Source of the DNA: an uncultured Saprospiraceae bacterium
GTDB taxonomy: Bacteria; Bacteroidota; Bacteroidia; Chitinophagales; Saprospiraceae
Assembly (NCBI GenBank): GCA_937974625.1
Contig: CALJVJ010000202.1
Coordinates: 1 to 64,000, forward strand
Direction: 5' to 3'
DNA length: 64,000 nt
Below, in pieces: positions 26,802-34,163 of this stretch. The first letter of the stretch is position 1. Every line of letters starts with the position of its first letter. The notes beneath the pieces are model-generated. The model worked only from the letters and a program-made list of their open reading frames with translations, did no database searches and was not told the DNA's origin. Made by a program: the position numbers and the translations under genes.

Positions 26802-27391
26802 ACGTGTAAGCTCTCCTTATAAATAGGACTTTTTATATTGGAAATAACGGTATGGAAATTATGACTTTTAATCGCTTCTTTTAACTTTTTTTCTAAAGTT
26901 GCTTTAAAATTATCATTTTCCTGCGTCGAATATTTTGCATCAACTTCCAGCCATAAAACATAGGTTTTTGTTGCCTTACTGTTCCATAGCGTATAGATTT
27001 GATGCCAGAAATACCAATCTTGTTTATAAAAAAATCGTGCTGGAATAGATGCTTCCAATTTTAAAAAATATCGATACCAAAACTTTCGATTCAAATATTT
27101 TATAATGACCTTGATGGCGGTTAGGGTATCCTCCAGTTTATCGTGTATGTTTTCAATAAATAACTCCGAATCTTCGAATAGGTAAAAAGTACCTTTTGAG
27201 TCAGCTGGATAGGCGCGAAAATTTTTAATTTCAAAAAAGACCAATTGATTTTGTTGGTATATTCCAATAAAATCAACCCCTTTAAGCCCTGCACCACTCA
27301 ATGTTTTAAAGTATTGATGCCCATCATATTTCATAACCTGCCATTGAGTAGGCGTAAAATGGAAATGAAGGCCACTTTCTTGAAAAGTCAT
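26786..27391 (-). CDS. Uncharacterised protein with a PD-(D/E)XK-like core
   Basis: A 201-residue protein that I do not recognise as a named family. The N-terminal third has the spacing of a PD-(D/E)XK nuclease core: KGVDFIGIYQQ (Asp40) followed after 13 residues by FFEIKNF (Glu54-Ile-Lys56), on what would be two adjacent beta strands. The remainder is rich in Trp, Tyr and Phe (RKFWYRYFLKLEASI, FYKQDWYFWHQIYTLW) and ends in a basic helix. No signal peptide or membrane segment, so it is cytoplasmic. A nuclease-like fold is inference from this motif alone; proteins with this core also serve as inactive scaffolds. The gene lies 18 bases downstream of the DinB-fold gene and may be co-transcribed with it. 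Confidence 0.7.
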   Translation of the reverse strand: MTFQESGLHFHFTPTQWQVMKYDGHQYFKTLSGAGLKGVDFIGIYQQNQLVFFEIKNFRAYPADSKGTFYLFEDSELFIENIHDKLEDTLTAIKVIIKYLNRKFWYRYFLKLEASIPARFFYKQDWYFWHQIYTLWNSKATKTYVLWLEVDAKYSTQENDNFKATLEKKLKEAIKSHNFHTVISNIKSPIYKESLHVKKGT

Positions 27392-27409
27392 AGATAAACT
27401 TGGAATTTT

Positions 27410-27931
27410 TTAAATCTCATATCGGTCTGCTAAAACCTCCCAGTGATGAATCTCATGTCCAGCAATCATGTATCCGAGTGCTAAAACCGAAACGGGCCCA
27501 TCACTTGCGGTGCCAATTCTATCTAACATTTCAGTGGACATATTTTTGAACATGGAAATGGTAGAACGTCTCATCAATTCATATTCTTCTAATAAAGAGG
27601 CAATGCTTCTGGTATCTGCTTCATAAAAATCGACATAGTCATTTTGTTCAAAACCAGGTAAGGGGGTTTTGTCATTTCGGGAAATACGCAAAGCTCGATA
27701 AGCAAAAATTCGTTCTGTGTCTAAGATATGGATAAGCACTTCTTTGACGGTCCATTTATCTGCTGCATATTGATGATTCCATTGGGATTCAGAAAGGGTT
27801 TGAAGTTTTGCAAGATTTTTGGCTAATAATTGATTTAAAACAGCTACAAAATCATATCCTTCTACTTTATTTATATAGGTTTTATAGTAGGCTAAAGATT
27901 CGTGGTCAGCTGGTCTTCGGTGTACAGACAT
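27410..27931 (-). CDS. DinB/YfiT-family putative metal-dependent enzyme
   Basis: A 173-residue four-helix-bundle protein of the DinB/YfiT superfamily, starting MSVHRRPADHESLAYYKTYI. The typical landmarks are visible: WTVKEVLIHILDTERIFAYR with its metal-ligand His, NDKTPLPGFEQNDYV in the middle, and AGHEIHHWEVLADRY near the C-terminus, where two more ligands lie. These proteins bind a divalent metal and include bacillithiol and mycothiol transferases; which thiol or substrate this one uses cannot be read from the sequence. It appears to form a two-gene unit with the following PD-(D/E)XK-like gene (18-base gap). Confidence 0.88.
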   Translation of the reverse strand: MSVHRRPADHESLAYYKTYINKVEGYDFVAVLNQLLAKNLAKLQTLSESQWNHQYAADKWTVKEVLIHILDTERIFAYRALRISRNDKTPLPGFEQNDYVDFYEADTRSIASLLEEYELMRRSTISMFKNMSTEMLDRIGTASDGPVSVLALGYMIAGHEIHHWEVLADRYEI

Positions 27932-28014
27932 TTTTTATGGGTTAGATATTAGGAATTAAATAGTATTTAAACAACTTCATAAATATAAGGACAACAAGAA
28001 AAACCGTTTAACAA

Positions 28015-28053
28015 AAAAAGGTTATTTTGACATATAATCAAAATAACCTTTTT
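28015..28053. terminator. Hairpin terminator downstream of queA
   Basis: A perfect 16-bp stem (aaaaaggttattttga paired with tcaaaataaccttttt) with a 7-base loop, ending in T runs on both strands. It lies 29 bases beyond the queA stop codon. Confidence 0.88.
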
Positions 28054-28081
28054 GTATTTAGAATGGCAACAGCCAGTAAAT

Positions 28082-29146
28082 TTATATTATCAACATAGCG
28101 TCTCCATAAGTAAAGAAACGGTATTTTTCTTTAATCGCTTCCGCATAAGCTTCTTTAATTAATTCTGAGCCACCAAAGGCACAGGTCATAATTACTAAAC
28201 TTGATTTAGGAAGGTGAAAATTAGTAACCATACTGTTAGCGATACGGAACTCATAAGGAGGAAAGACAAATTTATTGGTCCAACCTTCTACTGGTTTTAG
28301 GTTATCTGTAGCGGAAACTGCAGATTCAATAGACCGCATAGAAGTTGTTCCAACGGAACAAATTTTTCTATGTTCTTTCATCGCCTTATTGACTTTATTA
28401 ACGGTATCTTCATTTATTCTAAAGTATTCGGCATCCATTTTATGCTTTGACAAATCTTCAACGTCGATACTTCTAAAAGTCCCTAAGCCTACGTGTAAGG
28501 TAAGTTCTGCAAAGTTTACTCCTTTGAGTTCTAAACGCTTCATCAACTCTCTACTGAAGTGTAAACCAGCAGTAGGAGCAGCAACTGCACCAATTTCTTT
28601 AGCGTAAATAGTCTGATATCTTTCAATATCCAAAGGCTCTGGCGCTCTATCAAGATATTTTGGAAGCGGCATTGTGCCTAATTTTTCCAATTCTCCATGA
28701 AATTCTGCATCGGTGCCTTCGTATAAAAATCGAATAGTACGACCTCTTGAAGTGGTGTTATCCACTACTTCAGCAATTAAAATATTATTACCTTCTTTGT
28801 CTGAGAAGTATAATTTGTTACCTACTCGAATTTTTCGAGCGGGGTCTACCAAGACATCCCAAAGCCTAGCTTCTTTATTCAGTTCTCTTAGAAGAAATAC
28901 CTCAATTCTTGCTCCTGTTTTCTCCTTTGTACCATAAAGTCTTGCAGGAAAAACTTTAGTATTATTAAAAATCATGACATCATCTTCATCAAAATACCCT
29001 AAAAGGTCTTTGAAGATTTTGTGTTCGATTTTTCCTGTATCCTTATGGACAACCATTAGACGAGATTCGTCTCTATTGTCAGAAGGATATTTAGCTACAA
29101 GTTCCTCAGGGAGCTCAAAATTGAATTGTGACAGTTTAGTCCTCAT
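28082..29146 (-). CDS. queA: S-adenosylmethionine:tRNA ribosyltransferase-isomerase
   Basis: A 354-residue enzyme that transfers and isomerises the ribosyl part of S-adenosylmethionine onto 7-aminomethyl-7-deazaguanine in tRNA, making epoxyqueuosine at wobble position 34. Family hallmarks are plain: [25 protein letters not shown] at the N-terminus, [33 protein letters not shown] in the middle, [10 protein letters not shown], and [19 protein letters not shown]. Length is normal. No other queuosine genes are near. The 574 bases upstream (29147-29720) carry no gene that I can support; they hold a promoter candidate for the next plus-strand gene. Confidence 0.96.
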   Translation of the reverse strand: MRTKLSQFNFELPEELVAKYPSDNRDESRLMVVHKDTGKIEHKIFKDLLGYFDEDDVMIFNNTKVFPARLYGTKEKTGARIEVFLLRELNKEARLWDVLVDPARKIRVGNKLYFSDKEGNNILIAEVVDNTTSRGRTIRFLYEGTDAEFHGELEKLGTMPLPKYLDRAPEPLDIERYQTIYAKEIGAVAAPTAGLHFSRELMKRLELKGVNFAELTLHVGLGTFRSIDVEDLSKHKMDAEYFRINEDTVNKVNKAMKEHRKICSVGTTSMRSIESAVSATDNLKPVEGWTNKFVFPPYEFRIANSMVTNFHLPKSSLVIMTCAFGGSELIKEAYAEAIKEKYRFFTYGDAMLII

Positions 29147-29582
29147 TCAAAAATACTGTTTACAGTTCTATGTATTCATTGGAATGTTTTCCAAATTTTA
29201 CAAAGAAAAAAATTATTAATAATTCAAAATGACTGTTTCATTAATTATTTTGAGTAAAATCTACCGAATTCGCTCAAAAAAATCTTGAAATAAAATAACC
29301 TGTTTTTTAATATTTTAGACTTAAAAAACTTAGTTAATCATTCGTTATACCTACAAAGAGGGTTTACCAAAAACAAGCCATTTTTTGAAAATGATTGCAA
29401 AGATAAGAAATGTCTCGGTCTTTAAAAATAGGAATAGCCTACTTTCCGTATTATATATCGCTCAGGGTCAATAAAATAGGTTAGAATCGGGTTAGATTAC
29501 CTAATGAATACATATTTTTGACTAAAATGTTTTAAAGAAAGACGAGTTAGCAGAAAAAAGTAAGACCTTTATCGAATGATTG

Positions 29583-29612
29583 TTGTTTTGTGGAAGAAGT
29601 ATATTAATTTTG
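29583..29612 (+). promoter_or_regulatory. Candidate Bacteroidota promoter for the ABC permease gene
   Basis: TTG at 29583-29585 and a perfect TAATTTTG at 29605-29612 lie 19 bases apart, the expected form for the Bacteroidota primary sigma factor. The start of transcription would be near 29619, giving a ~100-base leader. Confidence 0.5.
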
Positions 29613-29720
29613 TAAGAAGCAATAAGCCGAGTAGAGATGATAAATAAATGTACCAAATTTGAACATTCATTTTTTCAAAGTTCCCTAACATTTTTCCACC
29701 CGAAAGTATAAATTATTTAA

Positions 29721-30974
29721 ATGATTACGATTCTAAAAGTTATTCAAGAAAGTTTTCGCCAAGCGTGGCAATCCTTAGTTGGAAATAAGCTTAGGAGTTT
29801 TCTATCCTTATTAGGAATCTCCATTGGAATTTTCTGCATAATAGGGGTTTTGTCAGCAGTTGATTCTTTAGAAGACAATGTGCGCTCTAGTTTTGACAAG
29901 TTAGGAAACGATGTAATTTACGTAGATCGTTTTTCATGGGCAGAAGACCCCGGAATGAATTATTGGAAGTGGATGAAAAGACCTCAACCTTCCTACAAAG
30001 ACTTTAAGGCAATCCAAACAAAAGTCAAATCTGCGGACATGACTTCTTTTTATACGGTGGTTGGGGTAAAAACGGCTAAATATCGGTCAAACAGTGTGGA
30101 AGGGAGTTTTTTGGTAGGCGTTACAGAAGATAGTGGTTCTTTGTTTGGATTTGAATATTCAAAAGGTCGATATTTTTCAAAGGCGGAATTACTATCTGGG
30201 TCACCAAAGGTTATTTTAGGAGCAGTGGTTGCTCAAGAATTATTTGGACAGATAGAGCCAATAGGTAAAAAAATAAACTTAGGCGGAAGAAAGTTAGAGG
30301 TCATAGGGGTAATAAAAGAAGAAGGAGAAAGTATGATACAAATCATGAACTTTGATGAAGGTGCCATTATCCCATTAGAATTAGCTAGAAAATATGCAAA
30401 TATCAAAGAAGGACACAAAATGGGTTCTGCCATTAGTATCAAGGCAAAACCTGGGGTGGATATTAATGATATGAAAGAGGAAATAAGAGGAGCATTGAGA
30501 GCCAAAAGAAGATTAAAACCAAGAGAAGGAGACGATTTTGCCCTAAATGAATTGTCTTTATTGAGTAATTTGCTAGACGGATTATTCGGAGTATTAAATT
30601 CTGCAGGATGGTTAATTGGAGGTTTTGCGTTGATTGTAGGGATGTTTAGTGTCGCTAATATCATGTTTGTATCAGTGAAAGAACGAACAAATCTTATAGG
30701 TGTAAAAAAAGCATTAGGCGCAAAAAGCTATGTGATATTAATTGAGTTTTTAATCGAATCGGTCGTACTGTGTATTCTCGGAGGTCTAGTAGGAATGGGC
30801 TTTATTTGGCTACTTTTGATGGGCATTTCCAAAGCGATAGATTTTCCATTATACCTTGATTCAGGTAATGCTATTTTTGGTTTGTCTGTTTCTATCCTTA
30901 CGGGTGTTTTGGCGGGCATCATTCCGGCATTTCAGGCAGCAAATATGGACCCTGTGGAAGCAATGAGAGGGTAG
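29721..30974 (+). CDS. MacB-like ABC transporter permease
   Basis: A 417-residue permease of the MacB/FtsX group. It has the N-terminal membrane segment with the family signature (LVGNKLRSFLSLLGISIGIFCIIGVLSAVDSL), a periplasmic MacB_PCD domain of about 230 residues (KLGNDVIYVDRFSW, FGQIEPIGKKINLGGRKLEVIGV), and three C-terminal membrane segments ending in ANMDPVEAMRG, the usual terminal motif. Such permeases pair with a MacB/LolD ATPase and often a membrane-fusion protein; none is encoded beside it. The role (export of a peptide, lipid or antibiotic, or lipoprotein transport) is therefore undefined. Confidence 0.9.
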   Translation: MITILKVIQESFRQAWQSLVGNKLRSFLSLLGISIGIFCIIGVLSAVDSLEDNVRSSFDKLGNDVIYVDRFSWAEDPGMNYWKWMKRPQPSYKDFKAIQTKVKSADMTSFYTVVGVKTAKYRSNSVEGSFLVGVTEDSGSLFGFEYSKGRYFSKAELLSGSPKVILGAVVAQELFGQIEPIGKKINLGGRKLEVIGVIKEEGESMIQIMNFDEGAIIPLELARKYANIKEGHKMGSAISIKAKPGVDINDMKEEIRGALRAKRRLKPREGDDFALNELSLLSNLLDGLFGVLNSAGWLIGGFALIVGMFSVANIMFVSVKERTNLIGVKKALGAKSYVILIEFLIESVVLCILGGLVGMGFIWLLLMGISKAIDFPLYLDSGNAIFGLSVSILTGVLAGIIPAFQAANMDPVEAMRG

Positions 30975-31085
30975 TCGCGATAGAATTTTTGACAAGCTCT
31001 AATTTACGATTCAGGATTATTTAATGTAACAACAAAAAAAAATAGCCGTTTTCAAAATTGCAACTTCGAATGAAGGCAGAAAACT

Positions 31086-32423
31086 ATGCACCTAAACACT
31101 TCTTATCGGCAAATATTTTCCATATCTGCGCCAATCATGTTGGGCACAGCAGCGCAAAATGTAATTGCACTTAGTGATAGTATTTTTCTTTTTCATAGAA
31201 GCGAATTAGATTTTGCAGCTATCGGTTTTGTTAGTGTTTTTTATTTAATAGTGGCGGCAATAGGTTACGGATTTTCGAAGGGAGGTCAGATTATTATTGC
31301 CCGTAGAGCGGGGGAGGAGGAATTAGATGAAGTAGGGCACACGTTTTATGCGATGCTCTATTTTGAGCTAATTCTAGCCATTGGACTATTTATTTTTATG
31401 CAGTATGGCTGCACCTACTTTTTTACCCTTTTTGTTGATTCCAAAGAAATTTTAGATAAAAGTATAGCTTATCTAAATTACCGTTCTTGGGGCGTCTTTT
31501 TTAGCTATACAGGATTGGCAATGATAGCTTTCTACACAGGAATTGCCAGGACTAAATTTATTCTAATTGACACCATTATCCTTGGCATAGTCAATATCTT
31601 TCTTAATTATGGTTTAATATACGGTCGATTTGGGCTACCTGAGATGGGTATAGCCGGAGCGGGATTGGCAAGTACCATTGCGGAAATTGTAGCTTTTATC
31701 TGCTTTATAATCTATGTTTATTTTGATAAAGGCATAAAAAAATATAAACTCTTCAAGATTCCTAAAATTAATTGGGACTTAATCCGAGACCAACAACGCT
31801 TGGCATCACCAATCGTGGCGCAGTCAGTAGTAGGTTTAGGCAGTTGGTTTGTCTTCTTTGGAATTGTAGAAAATTTAGGAGAACGTCCTTTAGCGATTAC
31901 GAATCTAGTCCGAATGGTATTTTTATTTTTACAAATTCCGAGTTGGGGTTTTGCTTCGACTATTAATACCTTGGTAAGCCATTTTATAGGTCAACAAAAA
32001 CGACAAGCGGTCATACCCATTATATGGAAAACGGCTAAATTTTCTTGGGTGATTACCATGTTATTGACTATCCCATTAGTGCTATTTCCAACCCAAATTT
32101 TGTATCCACTATTAGGTTCCGAAGACATGTCTCTAATATTAGAAGCCCAACCCATTTTTTATGTTTTGATGGTCATTTTAACCTTAAATTCTATTGGCGT
32201 CGTCTATTTTAATGGACTAGCAGGAGTCGGGGCAACTTATTATGGACTAAAAATTCAGACTTGGTGTGCAGTTGGCTATTTAGTGTACATCTATGCGGTA
32301 ATCAATTTCTTCGAAGGCGGACTTGTTATGGCCTGGACAGCTGAAATCGTTTATTGGGTCATTATGCTAGTTTTAATGGTTTGGTATTTGAGGTCGAAGG
32401 CTTGGTATGATTTGAAGGTATAA
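31086..32423 (+). CDS. MATE family efflux transporter
   Basis: A 445-residue inner-membrane protein with 12 hydrophobic segments arranged as two six-helix halves, which is the MATE (multidrug and toxic compound extrusion) layout. The N-terminus (YRQIFSISAPIMLGTAAQNVIALSDSIFLFH) and GMAGAGLAS-like MGIAGAGLASTIAEIVAF agree with the family. MATE proteins expel cationic drugs or metabolites in exchange for sodium ions or protons. The substrate is not predictable. It follows the ABC permease by 111 bases, which leaves co-transcription possible. No regulator of drug-efflux type is adjacent. Confidence 0.9.
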   Translation: MHLNTSYRQIFSISAPIMLGTAAQNVIALSDSIFLFHRSELDFAAIGFVSVFYLIVAAIGYGFSKGGQIIIARRAGEEELDEVGHTFYAMLYFELILAIGLFIFMQYGCTYFFTLFVDSKEILDKSIAYLNYRSWGVFFSYTGLAMIAFYTGIARTKFILIDTIILGIVNIFLNYGLIYGRFGLPEMGIAGAGLASTIAEIVAFICFIIYVYFDKGIKKYKLFKIPKINWDLIRDQQRLASPIVAQSVVGLGSWFVFFGIVENLGERPLAITNLVRMVFLFLQIPSWGFASTINTLVSHFIGQQKRQAVIPIIWKTAKFSWVITMLLTIPLVLFPTQILYPLLGSEDMSLILEAQPIFYVLMVILTLNSIGVVYFNGLAGVGATYYGLKIQTWCAVGYLVYIYAVINFFEGGLVMAWTAEIVYWVIMLVLMVWYLRSKAWYDLKV

Positions 32424-32600
32424 AACTGAAAATTTAGACTTATTAGGCTCCTTTTTTCAATATTATAGCCATTCTAAAAATTGGTAATTCCTCCTTTAAT
32501 TTAAAGAAACTTCAAAAAAATTACTTGCCCTTGTGACAATTGCCTCAAAATAGGTACTAACCTAATAAATAGGTTAAATTACCGATATCGAAGTAGCAAT

Positions 32601-33101
32601 ATGCAATCAAGTTTAAAACATACATTTATCAGATTGATTCAAAGCCACCAAGGCATATTGAACAGTATCTGTAATGTCTATTTTAAAACGATTGATGAAC
32701 GGAAAGATGCCAGACAGGAAATTATATTACAATTATGGAAATCTTATCCTACTTTCAGAGGGGATGCTAAACCTAGCACCTGGATTTATAGAGTTGCCCT
32801 GAATACGGTATTGAACTTGGTTAAGAAAAAACAGAAAGAACCGGATACGCACGATTTGGAAGCGCTAAATAATTTGATAATTCCGCCTCTACTAGATGAT
32901 GATATCCAACAATTAAAACAGCTTATTTCTCGGCTAAATCAAGCTGACAAGGCATTGGTGATACTCTATTTAGAAGGCTATAGACACGAAGAGATTGGGC
33001 AAACTTTAGATATAAGTGTGACGAATGTCAGCACACGACTAAATCGAATCAAAGAAAAATTGAGAACCCTGTATAAAAAATATAATCATGAATCTAAATA
33101 A
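32601..33101 (+). CDS. ECF-type RNA polymerase sigma factor
   Basis: A 166-residue extracytoplasmic-function sigma factor. Region 2 is recognisable (NSICNVYFKTIDERKDARQEIILQLWKSYPTFRGDAKPSTWIYRVALNTVLN), and region 4 carries the helix-turn-helix YLEGYRHEEIGQTLDISVTNVSTRLNRIKEKLR. The ATG of a 63-residue gene lies 14 bases before this gene's stop codon, so the two are translationally coupled; small proteins encoded this way in Bacteroidota often modulate the sigma factor. Target genes are not known. An independent second ECF gene lies at 50198. Confidence 0.92.
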   Translation: MQSSLKHTFIRLIQSHQGILNSICNVYFKTIDERKDARQEIILQLWKSYPTFRGDAKPSTWIYRVALNTVLNLVKKKQKEPDTHDLEALNNLIIPPLLDDDIQQLKQLISRLNQADKALVILYLEGYRHEEIGQTLDISVTNVSTRLNRIKEKLRTLYKKYNHESK

Positions 33102-33279
33102 CTTTAAAGTTACATGGAGCTACTTTAAAATTATCAATCAATTGGATTCAATTGATTCTACGGAAATATTAAATTTGATAGAAGAGCCTAAAGTAGCTGA
33201 TTGTCAAGTGGTTAGGGTGGGTTTGTTGCCAAATTCGGTATTGTTTGGGCTTTTAATTATGTTTTGCCAAAGTTGCTAA
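33088..33279 (+). CDS. Small membrane protein coupled to the ECF sigma factor
   Basis: A 63-residue product starting MNLNNFKVTWSYFKIINQLDSID. It begins inside the last codons of the ECF sigma gene (14-base overlap). The N-terminal two thirds is soluble and amphipathic (STEILNLIEEPKV), and the end is hydrophobic (LLPNSVLFGLLIMFCQSC), so it may sit in the inner membrane by its C-terminus. I recognise no domain. Its position suggests an anti-sigma or accessory role, which is inference. The coupling, rather than similarity, is the reason to accept it as a gene. Confidence 0.6.
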   Translation: MNLNNFKVTWSYFKIINQLDSIDSTEILNLIEEPKVADCQVVRVGLLPNSVLFGLLIMFCQSC

Positions 33280-33324
33280 TTCCAATTTTATAATACCATA
33301 ATTCTTTTATAAAACCACTACATA

Positions 33325-34155
33325 ATGGACCTTACTTTTGTCTGGGATGTCAATCCAGAGATACCTTTTCTATGCAACTATGTACCGATTCGATATTACG
33401 GAATATTGTTCACTACAGGCTTAATATTGGGATACTTTGTGGTTAGGAAATTGTATCAAATAGAAGGATTAAAAGTTGAGCACTTAGATGTTTTAACCAA
33501 CTATATATTTATTGCCACCATAGTAGGTGCTAGATTAGGCCATTGTCTTTTCTACGAACCGAATTATTATTTAAGTCACCCCTTAGAAATGATTTTGCCA
33601 ATAAAATGGATAGGAGGAGAACTTACTTTTGTGGGTTATCAGGGCTTAGCTAGTCATGGAGGAACGATAGGCGTATTTATTGCTATCGTATTATTTTGTT
33701 GGAGGTATAAAAAGTCCGTATGGTCGACCCTTGATAAAATTGCGATAGCAGCACCATTAACAGGCTGTTTTATCCGCTTAGGCAATTTTATGAATTCAGA
33801 AATTATTGGAGTGCAGACAAATGCTGATTGGGGAGTAATTTTTCAAAAGGTAGATAGCGCTTCTAGACATCCAGCTCAATTATATGAAGCTTTTGTTTAT
33901 TTAATTATATTCATTGGCTTAGTATCTTTTTATAGGAAATATGGACAAAATAAAGCTTCAGGTTTTATTTTTGGACTTTCTTTAGTATTAATATTTACTG
34001 CTAGATTCTTTATAGAATTTGTTAAAATAAATCAGGTGTCATTTGAACAAGGGATGCCTTTAAACATGGGTCAAATTTTAAGTATTCCGATAGTACTACT
34101 TTGTGGATTAGTGATGTATTGGAAAAACAGGGCAATAAAAGTGGGAATGCTTTAG
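33325..34155 (+). CDS. lgt: Phosphatidylglycerol:prolipoprotein diacylglyceryl transferase
   Basis: A 276-residue inner-membrane enzyme with seven hydrophobic segments that transfers diacylglycerol from phosphatidylglycerol to the lipobox Cys of prolipoproteins. Key parts of the Lgt signature are visible: RYYGILFTTGLILGYF, GARLGHCLFYEP, YQGLASHGGTIGVFIAI, LGNFMNSEIIG and HPAQLYEAFVYL. It serves the many lipoproteins of this window (PorW/SprE, the FGE-like protein, the small lipoproteins). It lies 45 bases after the small sigma-associated gene on the same strand and may share its transcript. Confidence 0.95.
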   Translation: MDLTFVWDVNPEIPFLCNYVPIRYYGILFTTGLILGYFVVRKLYQIEGLKVEHLDVLTNYIFIATIVGARLGHCLFYEPNYYLSHPLEMILPIKWIGGELTFVGYQGLASHGGTIGVFIAIVLFCWRYKKSVWSTLDKIAIAAPLTGCFIRLGNFMNSEIIGVQTNADWGVIFQKVDSASRHPAQLYEAFVYLIIFIGLVSFYRKYGQNKASGFIFGLSLVLIFTARFFIEFVKINQVSFEQGMPLNMGQILSIPIVLLCGLVMYWKNRAIKVGML

Positions 34156-34163
34156 ACATCCTC

